Below, piece by piece: positions 1-9,434 of a DNA stretch of 64,000 bases. The stretch comes from Liquidambar formosana (Eukaryota > Streptophyta > Magnoliopsida > Saxifragales > Altingiaceae), in NCBI GenBank assembly GCA_039720395.1, contig CM077831.1, forward strand, positions 2,019,001 through 2,083,000. Direction: 5' to 3'. Every line of letters starts with the position of its first letter. Position 1 is the first letter of the stretch. A model generated the notes under the pieces. The model had not been told where the DNA came from and searched no databases. It saw only the letters and a program-made list of their open reading frames with translations. The position numbers and the translations under genes were made by a program.

Positions 1-234
1 AATTCGATGAATTGAAGGTTCGGGATTAGAATGGCTCAACAAGGCTCAGGTTGGCTAAGAGACCTACTTCGGGTTAGCTCGAATTGGCTTAGGATTTTCA
101 CTCTATGACTACTCATGTGACCTTGATTAGTCTTGATTTCATCCCCAAATGTGTTTAGGAAGGTTGAATTTCGAATTGGAAAGCATTCGGTGCGACCCTA
201 TGTGCATACCTAAGCTAAGCAATGGTGAGGCATA

Positions 235-504
235 GCGGTTAACCGCCTTTGTAGGACTCAACCATGCAGCCATGGCTAGGGTTTCTCGCCCTCAAGTGAC
301 TCAAATTACATTCCCCTTCGAAACACGGTCGTTTTGGCTTTCGTTTCGTCAAAATCGGAGTTCATTTGGGCCCTGAAACACATTTGGAAGCCGAAAGGGT
401 TCAAAAATGGGCTGAGGATGACATGGCCTCGGGTGACCACCCAGGCCTGGGCGGCTAGCCGCCTGGGCCCAGGCTGCTAGCCGCCCAGCCCCAGGTGGTC
501 ACCC
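235..504. repeat. GC-rich palindromes in U3 of the element 1 LTR
   Basis: GCGGTTAACCGC (235-246) is a perfect palindrome. GGCGGCTAGCCGCC (450-463) is a perfect 14-bp palindrome built on the same GCGGYTARCCGC theme. It is enclosed by the inverted arms GGGTGACCACC (431-441) and GGTGGTCACCC (494-504). The block lies about 190 bases upstream of the TATA box. The 3' LTR and the solo LTR at 56904 carry the same block; the element B LTR has a rearranged version at 51441-51550. Confidence 0.85.
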
Positions 505-694
505 AAGCCACTTTCCTTTTTTGAGCTTTGACGCGGCTCCCTCCCTATTTCCTCGGATTTGCACGCCTCCAGCCGTCATTTAACCCTAATTTCAGCCCTA
601 TTTGACCTACTTGAGCCCCAAGGGAACCTCTAAGAGCCCTTGGATCAATCCCTAGGGTTTTAATCCCAACCATTGAGGGTTTTCCCTCAATCCC

Positions 695-702
695 TATAAA
701 TA
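695..702 (+). promoter_or_regulatory. TATA box of the element 1 5' LTR
   Basis: TATAAATA in the context CCCTATAAATACCCC. It is conserved at 10410-10417, 51740-51747 and 57886-57893 in related LTRs. It should set the U3/R boundary about 30 bases downstream. Confidence 0.75.
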
Positions 703-965
703 CCCCCTTATACTTCAGCAATGGGGGAGGCAATTTCTGAAGTGTGAGGCATGTGTGAGACTTGGAGGCTATGGCAGCCATCCTTAGGGTAGTTTAACCT
801 AAACTTTGAGTGAGAGAGTGAGAGAGAAGGCTTGAAGGAGGGCTGGAGTATTGCTTGAAGGCTTGAAGAAGAGTGTTTCCAGCAGTACAATAAGAAGAGG
901 AGGACTCTCTACAGCAGCCACCATAGGTATACCTCTTCCCCTTTCTTTCTTTCATTCAAACTAGG

Positions 966-1330
966 GTTTTTGCATAAGATAGCATTATTCCATGTTCAAG
1001 CTTGTATTTTTATTGTGTTTTGCTATTTCTATTAGTTAGTATGCATATCTAGGATCATATTCATGGGCTGTTTAGTATGCTAGGATGATATTCCATGTGA
1101 TTTACTGCATGTTTGGGACTTTAGGGTTTCTTTAGTGCTGAAAATGGTTTTCTGCATGAAATAACTCTTTTGCATATTAAAGCCTGTGTTTTTATTGTGT
1201 TTTGCTATTTCTATTAGTTAGTATGCATATTTAGGATCATGTTCATGGGCTGTTTAGTATGCTAGGATGCTATTCCATGTGATTTACTGCATGTTTGTGA
1301 TTCTAGGGTTTCTATCATCCTTGTGTGGGT
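966..1330 (+). repeat. Two tandem ~182-bp units inside the LTR
   Basis: The block containing 'gtatgcatat..aggatcat..tcatgggctgtttagtatgctagg' begins near 1036 and again near 1219. The units differ at a few bases. The 3' LTR has the same two; the element B LTR has three (near 52097, 52278 and 52463); the solo LTR at 56904 has about three, the last degenerate. Confidence 0.8.
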
Positions 1331-2112
1331 TTAGTTGCATATAGCATGATTGGTTAGGGATTTTTCCCTGTTTTTTCTTCATAGTTGCTGCATATGTGTT
1401 CCATATTAGGTAACTATGATATTTCTAGCATTCATATAGTTGATTTTAGGGTTTTTTGCATGTCATTGCATGTAGGGTTGAATTAGGGTTTCAGTTAGCT
1501 TATGATTCATGTTGTTTGCATGACTTGTGGTTGATTTTAAGCCTTATTTCAATTCTGTCCAGATCTGTTGTTTGTCCTTGATATGATATTTTGAGCATGT
1601 ATTTGCTTATGTTTAAGCATGATAATGGCTTGATTTGGAATCTAGCTTGTTTGGTTGGTATTTTTGGTATGTTTTGCATGGAAATTGCAGGTGCTTTGAC
1701 AGGTACAACAGGTGCAACTACCCCACCAATGTGGGGTGGTTATTTTGGCTATTGCGGGATGAAATCTTGCAAATTACCCTATGCAATAGGGTGGTTACTT
1801 TGATAGGTTGCTTTTGCTTAAAGGTAAGTAGGGTATGAGGGTGCCCCAATTCACCCTTCTTTCTTTTCCTTGAAACTTTCCCTTTCTCCCCCCCTAGGGT
1901 TATTTCCTAATAGAGGGGTATGGTAACTCCTATAGTTTCCTTTCAATGACAAATACCTTTTGAATCAAGGTTTCCATTTTTATCAAAATTCCATATATTA
2001 CCAAAAATCTTTTGAGAATCATTTATTTTGGAAACTTACCATGTTTTACTTGAAAGGAAACTTAGGGTTTACCATAGGCCTTGATTAGGTTATAACCCTA
2101 TTCCCTTTCGAA

Positions 2113-2155
2113 CTACGTGGACTTTGATCCATGTATTTCCATACATGGTACGTAG
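2113..2155 (+). other. U5 hairpin HP1
   Basis: An outer stem CTACGT (2113-2118) / ACGTAG (2150-2155) encloses a perfect 8-bp stem CCATGTAT / ATACATGG (2129-2136 / 2141-2148) with loop TTCC. Diverged LTRs at 21062-21107, 41638-41686 and 53525-53570 keep the pairing with substitutions. It probably acts as RNA in the transcript leader. Confidence 0.6.
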
Positions 2156-2365
2156 GCGCTCCTTGTGAGGTTCAAGTCCGCCCTAGGATACTAAGTATCC
2201 TAGGTTTTCTCCTCTCCCTCTTTCTTTTTTCTGTTTTTCTTTGATTTACTTGATTATATGGATGAATGAATGAATGATATGCATGCTGTCTTGTGATGAT
2301 AATTGTTGATTTATGTGTGATTAAGACTTTGATTTAGCCCAATTAAATTAAGAGACCGTTTAGGG

Positions 2366-2409
2366 CGATATGGGTGCCTATAGGCTTTGCCTAGAACCTT
2401 CCCATATCG
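2366..2409 (+). other. U5 hairpin HP2
   Basis: CGATATGGG (2366-2374) pairs perfectly with CCCATATCG (2401-2409). Inside the loop, TAGGC / GCCTA can pair around TTT. Conserved loop-side bases are TGCCTA and AACCTT. Equivalents are at 12081-12124, 21351-21395, 41376-41420 (minus), 43933-43958, 25900-25924 (minus), 53778-53821 and 59748-59791. Confidence 0.65.
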
Positions 2410-2664
2410 TAACTTAGCCTCCGAATCCCCGAACTCTCTGGTTTCCAAAAGACTTTTTGCCTTACCATTTTAAACATAGAGTTAATCTTTTGTTTTCCTA
2501 AAACAAAACTGTTTTTTTAGGGTTTTCCTTGTTTCCTTTAAAAAATAAGGTGGCGACTCCTTTCTTTTTCCAAACCCATTCGTGGGCCCTCTTTTCCTGG
2601 GTCCACAGACTGGCGACTTTTAAACCCTCCTTGTGGGCCTTAACCTTTTTTGGGGTCCACAGAT

Positions 2665-2682
2665 TGGCGACTCCGCTGGGGA
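2665..2682 (+). other. Primer-binding site, tRNA-Arg type, element 1
   Basis: The 18-base TGGCGACTCC-GCTGGGGA lies three bases after the LTR end. This PBS is the tRNA-Arg-complementary type I associate with Tat/Ogre elements; the assignment is from memory, not computed. Confidence 0.85.
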
Positions 2683-3800
2683 TTTGTGGGCTAGACTCTA
2701 TACAATTTGATTAGGCTAAGTTAATTTCTTTTGTTTAATTAAAATCAATCACATTGCATCCGCTTGATTGTGTGCTTTCATTTATTGCATTGTGTGCGCA
2801 AACTCTTGCATGTTAGGATCGATGTCCCTTGCCACTGACGGGCCTAGCCTCAACCTTGGTTTTCCTGATTCCATGAGTTGGGGCGAAAGCTCTCAACCTC
2901 TCTTGCCAAGTACCCTTGGGCTTGCCCTTGGGTATATTAAATGAGTTAATCACGTACTGCTGGACCCACGCGGCGTTCCTGATGCCACATGTGGTTAGGT
3001 ATAAAGATTGCTCAAGCAAGTGAAGGACCCCAGCCTACCCTTATCATTAGTCTATATAGACAGACTTGTAGGACACTATGGTCTCACCTTTATGCACCCA
3101 CACTTGATTGTAATGATATCATGCCGTGCTTGTGTTGTGTTGCTATGCTCATAAGTTGTGTTCTCGGCTCAGGTTTATTTTAACCATGTGTAGTGATTGA
3201 CACTTGATATATGGTCTCACCTACGTACCCTTAGTAAGTACATCCACCCTTCACCCAAGGGGCTCCCAAAAGGAAGGATGGACTAATTAAAGGTATATGA
3301 GCTAAGACCATTTAATCATGGGCTTTTAAATGAACCAATAGGGGCTTGTTTGGAGTGAAGTATTTGATTAAGGGTTAAGAAGTAGGGGCTTATTCATCTT
3401 TATGTCTTTAGTATGTCACCTCACCTTCCATCTTAAGGACATCTTTGAGGATGAGGTGTCTAACTAAGGAGATATACTGTTTAAACCTAGCTCATAGTTT
3501 GCTTACACTTGGGGAAAAGTGACTCTTGATGGTTTTGTGATTGTTAATGGTTAGAACCTAAGACTAAGTGACTCACCTTCATGCCCTTAGTACGTCACCT
3601 TACACTTCATGGTACCCTTGGAGATGAGATGTCTACTTAAGGGCATGCTTTATAAGATCACATTTATCAATTTAGCACAGTCATGGAAATATTGTTAAAA
3701 TGTTTTGGTCATAGCCTAAAAAGGGGATTTTGTTCTTAAAGGGGGGTTGGATTAAACCCGTGACAACTTATTATGGTTGGACTCAAATTTTGAACCCGAG
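2683..3800 (+). other. 5' leader of element 1 upstream of gag
   Basis: Noncoding leader between the primer site and gag. It aligns throughout with element B (54067-55205), including the recurring 'tcaccttcatgcccttagtacgtcacctta' type segments. The short ORFs here are not conserved as proteins. Packaging signals would be expected in it but none can be named. Confidence 0.7.
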
Positions 3801-5063
3801 ATGGCTAACAAAGGGACTAGTGAAAGGAACTTTGACCTTGAGGCTTGTTTGAAAGCCATCATGACCAAGCTTGATTACACCACTGATGTATCTGAGAGAG
3901 CATTGAAAATGGCCCAAGATATCCAACATAAGATATCGGAACCTGAACAGAATAATGGCCGTACCCCGGGGAATAACACCGAAGATGGGACTCAGTCTGG
4001 AGAAGGCACTAAGACCAATGAAGGAGGAAGTACTAAACCTAAGGGGAGTGAACCACCTGAAATTTTTAACCTAGAAGGAGGAAGTAAGGGGAAGACCTAT
4101 GATACAGACTCTGTGTTGGCTAGCAAGGTAGAAGCATTAGAGAGAGCTATAAAAGGAATCCGTAGGACGGATGACATGGTAGATGTACGTACCCTATCTT
4201 TGTTTCCTCAAGCTCGTATTCCACTACAATTTAAGATGCCCGAATTAGAAAAGTTTGATGGAACGGGTTGTCCTAAGACTCATTTGAAGATGTATGTGCG
4301 AGCTATGCACCCTCGAGGGGCCACTGACGAGCTTTTGGCTCAAATGTTCCATGAAACCTTGGCCACTTCCGCTTTGAAATGGTTTTTATCATTGGATGAG
4401 AATAGGACTCGGACTTGGGAGGACATATGTAATGAATTCTCGGAGCACTACAAGTACAATACGGAGGTGGATGTTACTCGAAGAGACTTGGAGACTACAA
4501 AACAAGGGGCTAATGAAACCTTCTCTGGATTCATTACAAGGTGGAGACGAAAGGCTTCTCAAATGGTGAACCGACCCAATGAAGAAGAGCAGATTCAGAT
4601 GGTAGTTAAGAACCTCCTCCCTATCTACCATAAGCATCTATTTGCAAGCTATTTTCCAAACTTTAAGGCCTTGATTGGGGCTGGAACTCAAGTAGAAGAT
4701 GCCATTGGTGACAGTACAATTGAGGAAGATGAGACATTAGGGAACTCCCGAATTGGAAGTAATGGAAAGACACATAGGCATGTTAATGCCATATCTCCCC
4801 AACAGTCCCGCCAATTTACCGAACTCTACATACCATTAAGCGATGTTTTTGAGAAGTTGAAGGTGAAAGGTTTGCTTCAACCCCTTGACCCAGCACCGTT
4901 GCCTAACCCATTACCTCGTCGCTTTAAAGAGAATGAGTATTGTGACTTCCACCAAGGCAAGGGGCATAGCACTGATCGATGCCCAAGGTTGAAACATGAA
5001 ATCCAAGACCTCTTTGACAAGGGAATTGTCTCTCCACCTAAGGCACCCAATCATTCACTCTAA
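3801..5063 (+). CDS. gag: Gag polyprotein of element 1 (Tat-clade), intact
   Basis: A 420-residue ORF from the ATG at 3801 to TAA at 5061-5063; this ATG is chosen because element B's gag starts at the matching place. Order: a helical, possibly coiled-coil N-terminus; a low-complexity G/T/E/K linker (about residues 60-110); a Retrotrans_gag-type capsid core (about 140-300) with the 'EKFDGTG.PK.HL' and 'ALKWF..L' signatures; then the 'RQFTELY.PL' block and the knuckle 'YCDFHQGKGHSTDRC'. Gag should form the cytoplasmic particle and bind RNA. There is no protease or RT in any frame downstream. Compared with element B it lacks a C-terminal extension of roughly 80 residues. No frameshift or internal stop is present, in keeping with a young element. 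Confidence 0.9.
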   Translation: MANKGTSERNFDLEACLKAIMTKLDYTTDVSERALKMAQDIQHKISEPEQNNGRTPGNNTEDGTQSGEGTKTNEGGSTKPKGSEPPEIFNLEGGSKGKTYDTDSVLASKVEALERAIKGIRRTDDMVDVRTLSLFPQARIPLQFKMPELEKFDGTGCPKTHLKMYVRAMHPRGATDELLAQMFHETLATSALKWFLSLDENRTRTWEDICNEFSEHYKYNTEVDVTRRDLETTKQGANETFSGFITRWRRKASQMVNRPNEEEQIQMVVKNLLPIYHKHLFASYFPNFKALIGAGTQVEDAIGDSTIEEDETLGNSRIGSNGKTHRHVNAISPQQSRQFTELYIPLSDVFEKLKVKGLLQPLDPAPLPNPLPRRFKENEYCDFHQGKGHSTDRCPRLKHEIQDLFDKGIVSPPKAPNHSL

Positions 5064-5862
5064 AGGCAATCCATTTAGTGCTTACTGTCGCACCAATTTT
5101 GTCATGACTGTTTGTGATAAAGAGTTTAGGTTGTTTGTCCTACAGAAGACTTAGGGTTTATTTCTTTGTTTTCTAGTTATTTGATTGTTTTCGTCTTTCA
5201 AGTCAAATGTCCTTTGAAGTTTTGAGTCTTTTGAGTCCTAGTCATTGTCAATGTGTTCTCCTTCATTCCTTCAATAAAAAGTTTGATTTCAATAATTCCA
5301 TTGTCTCTCCATTTCTCTTGTCCTCAATCAATTGACAATCAAAGTGGCATTAAAATATTTCCTAAGAAGCTCAAAAGCTCTTCCCACTAAAAGAGCAAAC
5401 ATAATGAATGATGAATGAGCTGCAATTGATTAACTTGGAAACAATGAGAAGTCCAAAATGGTAAACATAGGGGCCACCCGCCCACTACACTACATGAAGA
5501 CCTAAGCCAAGCAACTTGAGAAGATCTTGAAACCCTTGTAAGAAGCAATTCAAAGATCAAAAGAAGAAATCAATTAGCATGGTAAGCTTTTGGAGATGTT
5601 TATTTCCCTCTCCCTCAAAAAAAAAAAAAAAAATTGTGACAAAAAAAAAAAAAAAGAAAAAAGAAAGAAAAGAGCACAAAAAAGAAAAAAAGTACAAAAA
5701 GAAAGGGAAGGGATTAACATACATCCAAAAGCATTTAGAAGGAAAATTGATCAAAAGAAGGCCTTGTGTTCAAAGAAGACTACTACCTATGTTCGTGACC
5801 CGCGCGGGAAAAGTTCAAGCCAAATGAGGGTGGTCCCTATGTGGTCATGTGTAGAGCCTAGG

Positions 5863-5910
5863 CCCGCTAGGTTGAAAACCTGAAAAGGCGACCTAGGCAA
5901 AAGTAAGGGC
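5863..5910 (+). other. Hairpin motif, copy 1 of element 1
   Basis: CTAGG...CCTAG outer pairing encloses CCT-GAAA-AGG, a 3-bp stem with a GNRA-type loop, followed by GGCAAAA and TAAGGG. See 6724-6822 for the other two copies. Confidence 0.55.
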
Positions 5911-5956
5911 TTTTTTTAAATAAAAAAAAAATGATGAAAAAAGAAAAGAGAATGCC

Positions 5957-6072
5957 TTGAACTACGAAGACCTGATTCTCTACCAAAAAAGAAATGTTAG
6001 TTTGGTTAATGTCTTTTGAAGATCAAAGTGGAGATACGTAGGCAGCCCATAAAGTTACTTTGGGTGCGGTTC
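5957..6072 (+). other. Internal relative of U5 hairpin HP1
   Basis: 'GAACTACGAAGACCTGATTC' followed about 70 bases later by 'GATACGTAGGCAGCCC' mirrors the LTR pair 'GAACTACGTGGACTTTGATC' ... 'GGTACGTAGGC'. CTACG / CGTAG can pair, and CCCATAAAG / CTTTGGG forms an adjoining hairpin. Element B has the same block at 62746-62858. Confidence 0.5.
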
Positions 6073-6723
6073 AATTCATTGAAAAAAAAAAAACAAAAAA
6101 AGAGGAAGAAAGAAAGAGGCTTTACATACAACCAACCATTGAAGGCAATTCTTTGTGACTAAGTTAAGAAGAAACAGTCTTATTCATTAAATTAGTGAGC
6201 TAAAATACTACATGCCACCGAGAAAGTTAATTTGATTATTCTTCTTGTTCTTGTTTGGTTTGAGTCCTTTGGATGTCCCTCCACTTTCTTCCTTCGCCTC
6301 TCTTGAGTCTTGTGTGTTTCTAGTGGTCATAGACCTCGTCCGTTGAAAGTATTCAGTCATAATGATTCATTTGTGGGTTCCATTAAATTCTATATCTTCT
6401 TACCTTTCGACTTAGACTCTTGTCATGGATTTAATGATGGAAAAGAGGTAGCAGTAACCACTATGAAACAATTTGCCTTAACTGTAGGCATGTGATTTCG
6501 TGAGATTGGGGCTGATTTATTTTGCTCAATTGAAGAACGTGAATGTGTTATAAACCCAAGGGCTGATTATGCTTGTTAAAGAAGAATTTGAATGAATGCT
6601 GGGGCTAGTTTGTCTTGTTAAATGAATTGATGAAGGGAATGGGCTGGGGCTTCATGAGTTGAATTTCTTTGTGCTAGTGAGAAAGGAAAGAATGGAAAAA
6701 AGAAAAAAAGGTAAAGAAGAAGA

Positions 6724-6822
6724 GCCTGCTAGGTTGAAAACCCAAAAGGGCGGCCTAGGCAAAAATTAGGGCAACCCGCTAGGTTGAAAACCCGTAAGGG
6801 CAATCTAGGCAAAAGTTAGGGT
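6724..6822 (+). other. Hairpin motif, copies 2 and 3 of element 1
   Basis: Two adjacent ~50-base copies of the motif. The inner stems and loops are CCC-AAAA-GGG and CCC-GTAA-GGG. The outer CTAGG / CCTAG pairing holds in the first copy and is shortened to CTAG / CTAG in the second. Element B has the same two adjacent copies at 63522-63620. Confidence 0.55.
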
Positions 6823-7345
6823 TTTGAAAAAAGAGAAGCGAAGAAAGAAGAAGACAAGAAGAGGTGATTCCACTCCATTCCTATACCTTGAAAAAGAATT
6901 CATGGGTTTGATCCGATCCTCCTAAATTGCATTGTTTCCTAAGAAGGCTCGACCACCATTTTATAAACAAAAAAAAATGCTTTTGAAAATTCCATGATTG
7001 TGCTAAGTATATAAAGAGGTCTTTAAGGAAAAAGAATGATAGGTTTGCAAAACCATTTCTAGATAATCTTTCTGTGCATGAACTTGTGCTCATAAATCTG
7101 TGTGAATCAATTTTACTTGAGTTGATTGATTAGTTGATGTGTGCATTAGTAATATGCAGTGTTCATTGAGTTTTGGAGGTCCATTTTCCCATGACCATAA
7201 TTGCTTGAGTATTCGCCATTGGGTTACACCCAAGTAGCCATGTGAGTGATATTTTTTCTTCATATGGTGTTGGCTTAGTCTCTACACCATTCCTGTCTTA
7301 TGAATAGTGACTCCCCACTTAACTAGTGTCTTCATAGGCTCTCTC

Positions 7346-9278
7346 AAGTATTCACATCTACTCACCCCGAGTATTCACTAATACTCACCCTGAGTATTCA
7401 CCCATACTCATCCCTGAGTATTCACCAATACTCACCCTGAGTATTCACCCCTACTCATCCTCGAGTATTCACATGTACTCACTCCGAGTATTCACCTCTA
7501 CTCATCCCCGAGTATTCACATGTACTCACTCCGAGTATTCACATGTACTCATCCCTGAGTATTCATATGTACTCACTCCGAGTATTCATCTCTACTCGTC
7601 CCTAAATATTCACCAATACTCTCCTCTCGAGCATTGACCCTTGTTCGTATTGATTCCAAACCCCTTCATCATGCCTCCTCTATTCATATGTTATTGTTTT
7701 AGGTATTGACTTCTACTTATGCAATCTCTCGGCATTCTTTGAGTATTGACCCCTACTCATCACCAATAGTGACTTTTGTTCGTATAGTTTTCTCTGTGAG
7801 TATTGACTCCTACTCATTTCAAGCATTGACCTTTGCTTCTATACATTTTATCTTGAGCATTGACCCTTGCTCGAATGATTTTCTTTGTGAGTATTGAATC
7901 CTACTCATTTCAAGCATTGACCTTTGCTTGTATACATTTTATCTTGAGCATTGACCCTTGCTCGAATAATTCTCTCTGTGAGTATTGAATCCTACTCATT
8001 TCAAGCATTGACCTTTGCTTGTATACATTTTACCTTGAGCATTGACCCTTGTTCATATAATTTTCTTCGTGAGTATTGACTCCTACTCATTTCAAGCATT
8101 GACCTTTGCTTATATACATTTTATCTTGAGCATTGACCCTGCTCGAATAATTTTCTCTGTGAGTATTGAATCCTACTCATTTCAAGCATTGACCTTTGCT
8201 TGTATACATTTTATCTTAAGCATTGACCCTTGCTCGAATAATTTTCTCTATGAGTATTGAATCCTACTCATTTCAAGCATTGACCTCTGCTTATATACAT
8301 TTTATCTTGAGCAATGACCCTTGCTCGAATGATTTTCTCTGTGAGTATTGAATCCTACTCATTTTAAGCATTGACCTTTGCTTATATACATTTTATCTTG
8401 AGCATTGACCCTTGCTCGAATAATTTTCTCTGTGAGTATTGAATCCTACTCATTTTAAGCATTGACCTTTGCCTATATACATTTTATCTTGAGCATTGAC
8501 CCTTGCTCGAGTGATTTTCTCTGTGAGTATTGAATCCTACTCATTTTAAGCATTGACCATTACTTATATACATTTTATCTTCAGCATTGACCCTTGCTCG
8601 TATGACTTTCTCTGTGAGTATTGAATCCTACTCATTTCAAGCAATGACCCTTGCTCGTAAGTTTTTCTTTATGAGTATTGATCTTTACTCATAGCAAGCA
8701 TTGACCCTTGCTTGTGTGTTTTTAAGTATTGACTTCTATTCATGAAATTTCTTTTTAGATTTTCAGCATGGATATTGAATTCTATCCATCATGGGTTCTC
8801 GTTTGAGTAATGACTCTTACCCATATGATGTCTTATTGGCTCTCCTGAGTATTGACCTATACTCATTCCGAGTACTGATATATACTCATCCTAAGTATTG
8901 ACCCATCCTTACCCTGAATATTGTCGCATAGTCATCTTGAGTATTGACCCATACTCACCCTATGTATTGACCCATACTCATTCTAATCATTAAAGCATTT
9001 TTGTCTCGAGTATTGACTAGTACTCACCCCGAGTGTTGACCTTCACTTCAAATACTGATTCCTATTCCCTTTGAGTATGACTAGTATTCACTCCGAGTGT
9101 TGACCTCCACTCATATTTATCCCTACTCCTTTCGAGTATTGACTGTTACTCATCCAGAGTGTTGACTTTCACTCCCAATACTGATCTTTATTATCTTCGA
9201 GTATTGACTTGTACTCACCTTAGGTGTTGACTTCCACTTAGAGTTGCATCTACTTGTCCTAGGTATTGACCTTTACCT
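7346..9278 (+). repeat. Array of about 60 short inverted-repeat units
   Basis: Most units are 18 bases: a 5-base arm, an 8-base loop starting TTGAC, TTGAA or TTCAC, and the complementary 5-base arm. Arms seen include GAGTA/TACTC, GAGCA/TGCTC, AAGCA/TGCTT, GAGTG/CACTC, AGGTA/TACCT and GGATA/TATCC. Spacers are 5-6 bases at 7346-7600 and 5 or 16 bases later. It lies between the noncoding region and the 3' LTR, where Tat elements commonly carry tandem repeats. Confidence 0.9.
7798..8706 (+). repeat. Higher-order 91-bp repeat within the hairpin array
   Basis: Ten successive GAGTA units start every ~91 bases (7798, 7889, 7980 ... 8616). Each 91-bp period is GAGTA hairpin (18), spacer (5), AAGCA hairpin (18), spacer (16), GAGCA hairpin (18), spacer (16). 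Confidence 0.88.
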
Positions 9279-9421
9279 AGACATTGACTTCTAATTGCTT
9301 AAGATATGTGATGAATTCCATAGGATGATGGAGTTCTCAATTTGAATTTGATGTAATTACTCTCCCAAGCAAAAATGGGATGTTCTTTTATCATTGGTTC
9401 GCAAGTGAAACTTGCTGCACC

Positions 9422-9430
9422 AATGAGGGG
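9422..9430 (+). other. Probable polypurine tract of element 1
   Basis: AATGAGGGG ends four bases before the TG of the 3' LTR. It is short, and the intervening CTTC is unusual, so this is the best candidate rather than a certain assignment. Confidence 0.45.
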
Positions 9431-9434
9431 CTTC

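Larger units (their letters stand above)
1..2661 (+). repeat. 5' LTR of element 1, truncated by the window edge
   Basis: Base 1 corresponds to base 9717 of the 3' LTR, so about 282 bases of U3 are missing. It holds, in order, a 12-bp palindrome (235-246), a GC-rich palindrome cluster (431-504), a TATA box (695-702), a ~182-bp tandem duplication, two U5 hairpins and the CA end at 2661, followed by the primer site. Short ORFs such as 1591-1803 recur in other copies only because the LTR is repeated. Confidence 0.92.
5064..7345 (+). other. Noncoding internal region of element 1
   Basis: Where pol would be expected there are A-rich tracts (about 5618-5700, 5920-5950, 6080-6110), structured motifs and unique sequence. 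It aligns with 55929-56475 plus 62345-64000 of element B. No ORF has protein-like conservation: the 61-codon frame at 6310-6495 compared with its element B copy shows about nine nonsynonymous and four synonymous differences. Confidence 0.75.

Noticed and set aside
1591..1838. Short ORFs in the LTR, recurring at 11306-11553 and 58991-59185
   Set aside because: They recur only because the LTR is repeated, have no recognisable domain, and overlap in two frames.
5579..5883. Lys-rich ORFs over A-rich tracts (also 62368-62649)
   Set aside because: They are translations of poly-A and AAG runs in noncoding element sequence.
6310..6495. A 61-codon frame present in elements 1 and B
   Set aside because: By eye about nine of thirteen base differences between copies change the residue, as expected without selection, and the frame starts at TTG.
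7346..9278. CRISPR-like array
   Set aside because: Spacers are themselves repetitive and only 5 or 16 bases long, there are no cas genes, and the region is inside a plant retrotransposon.
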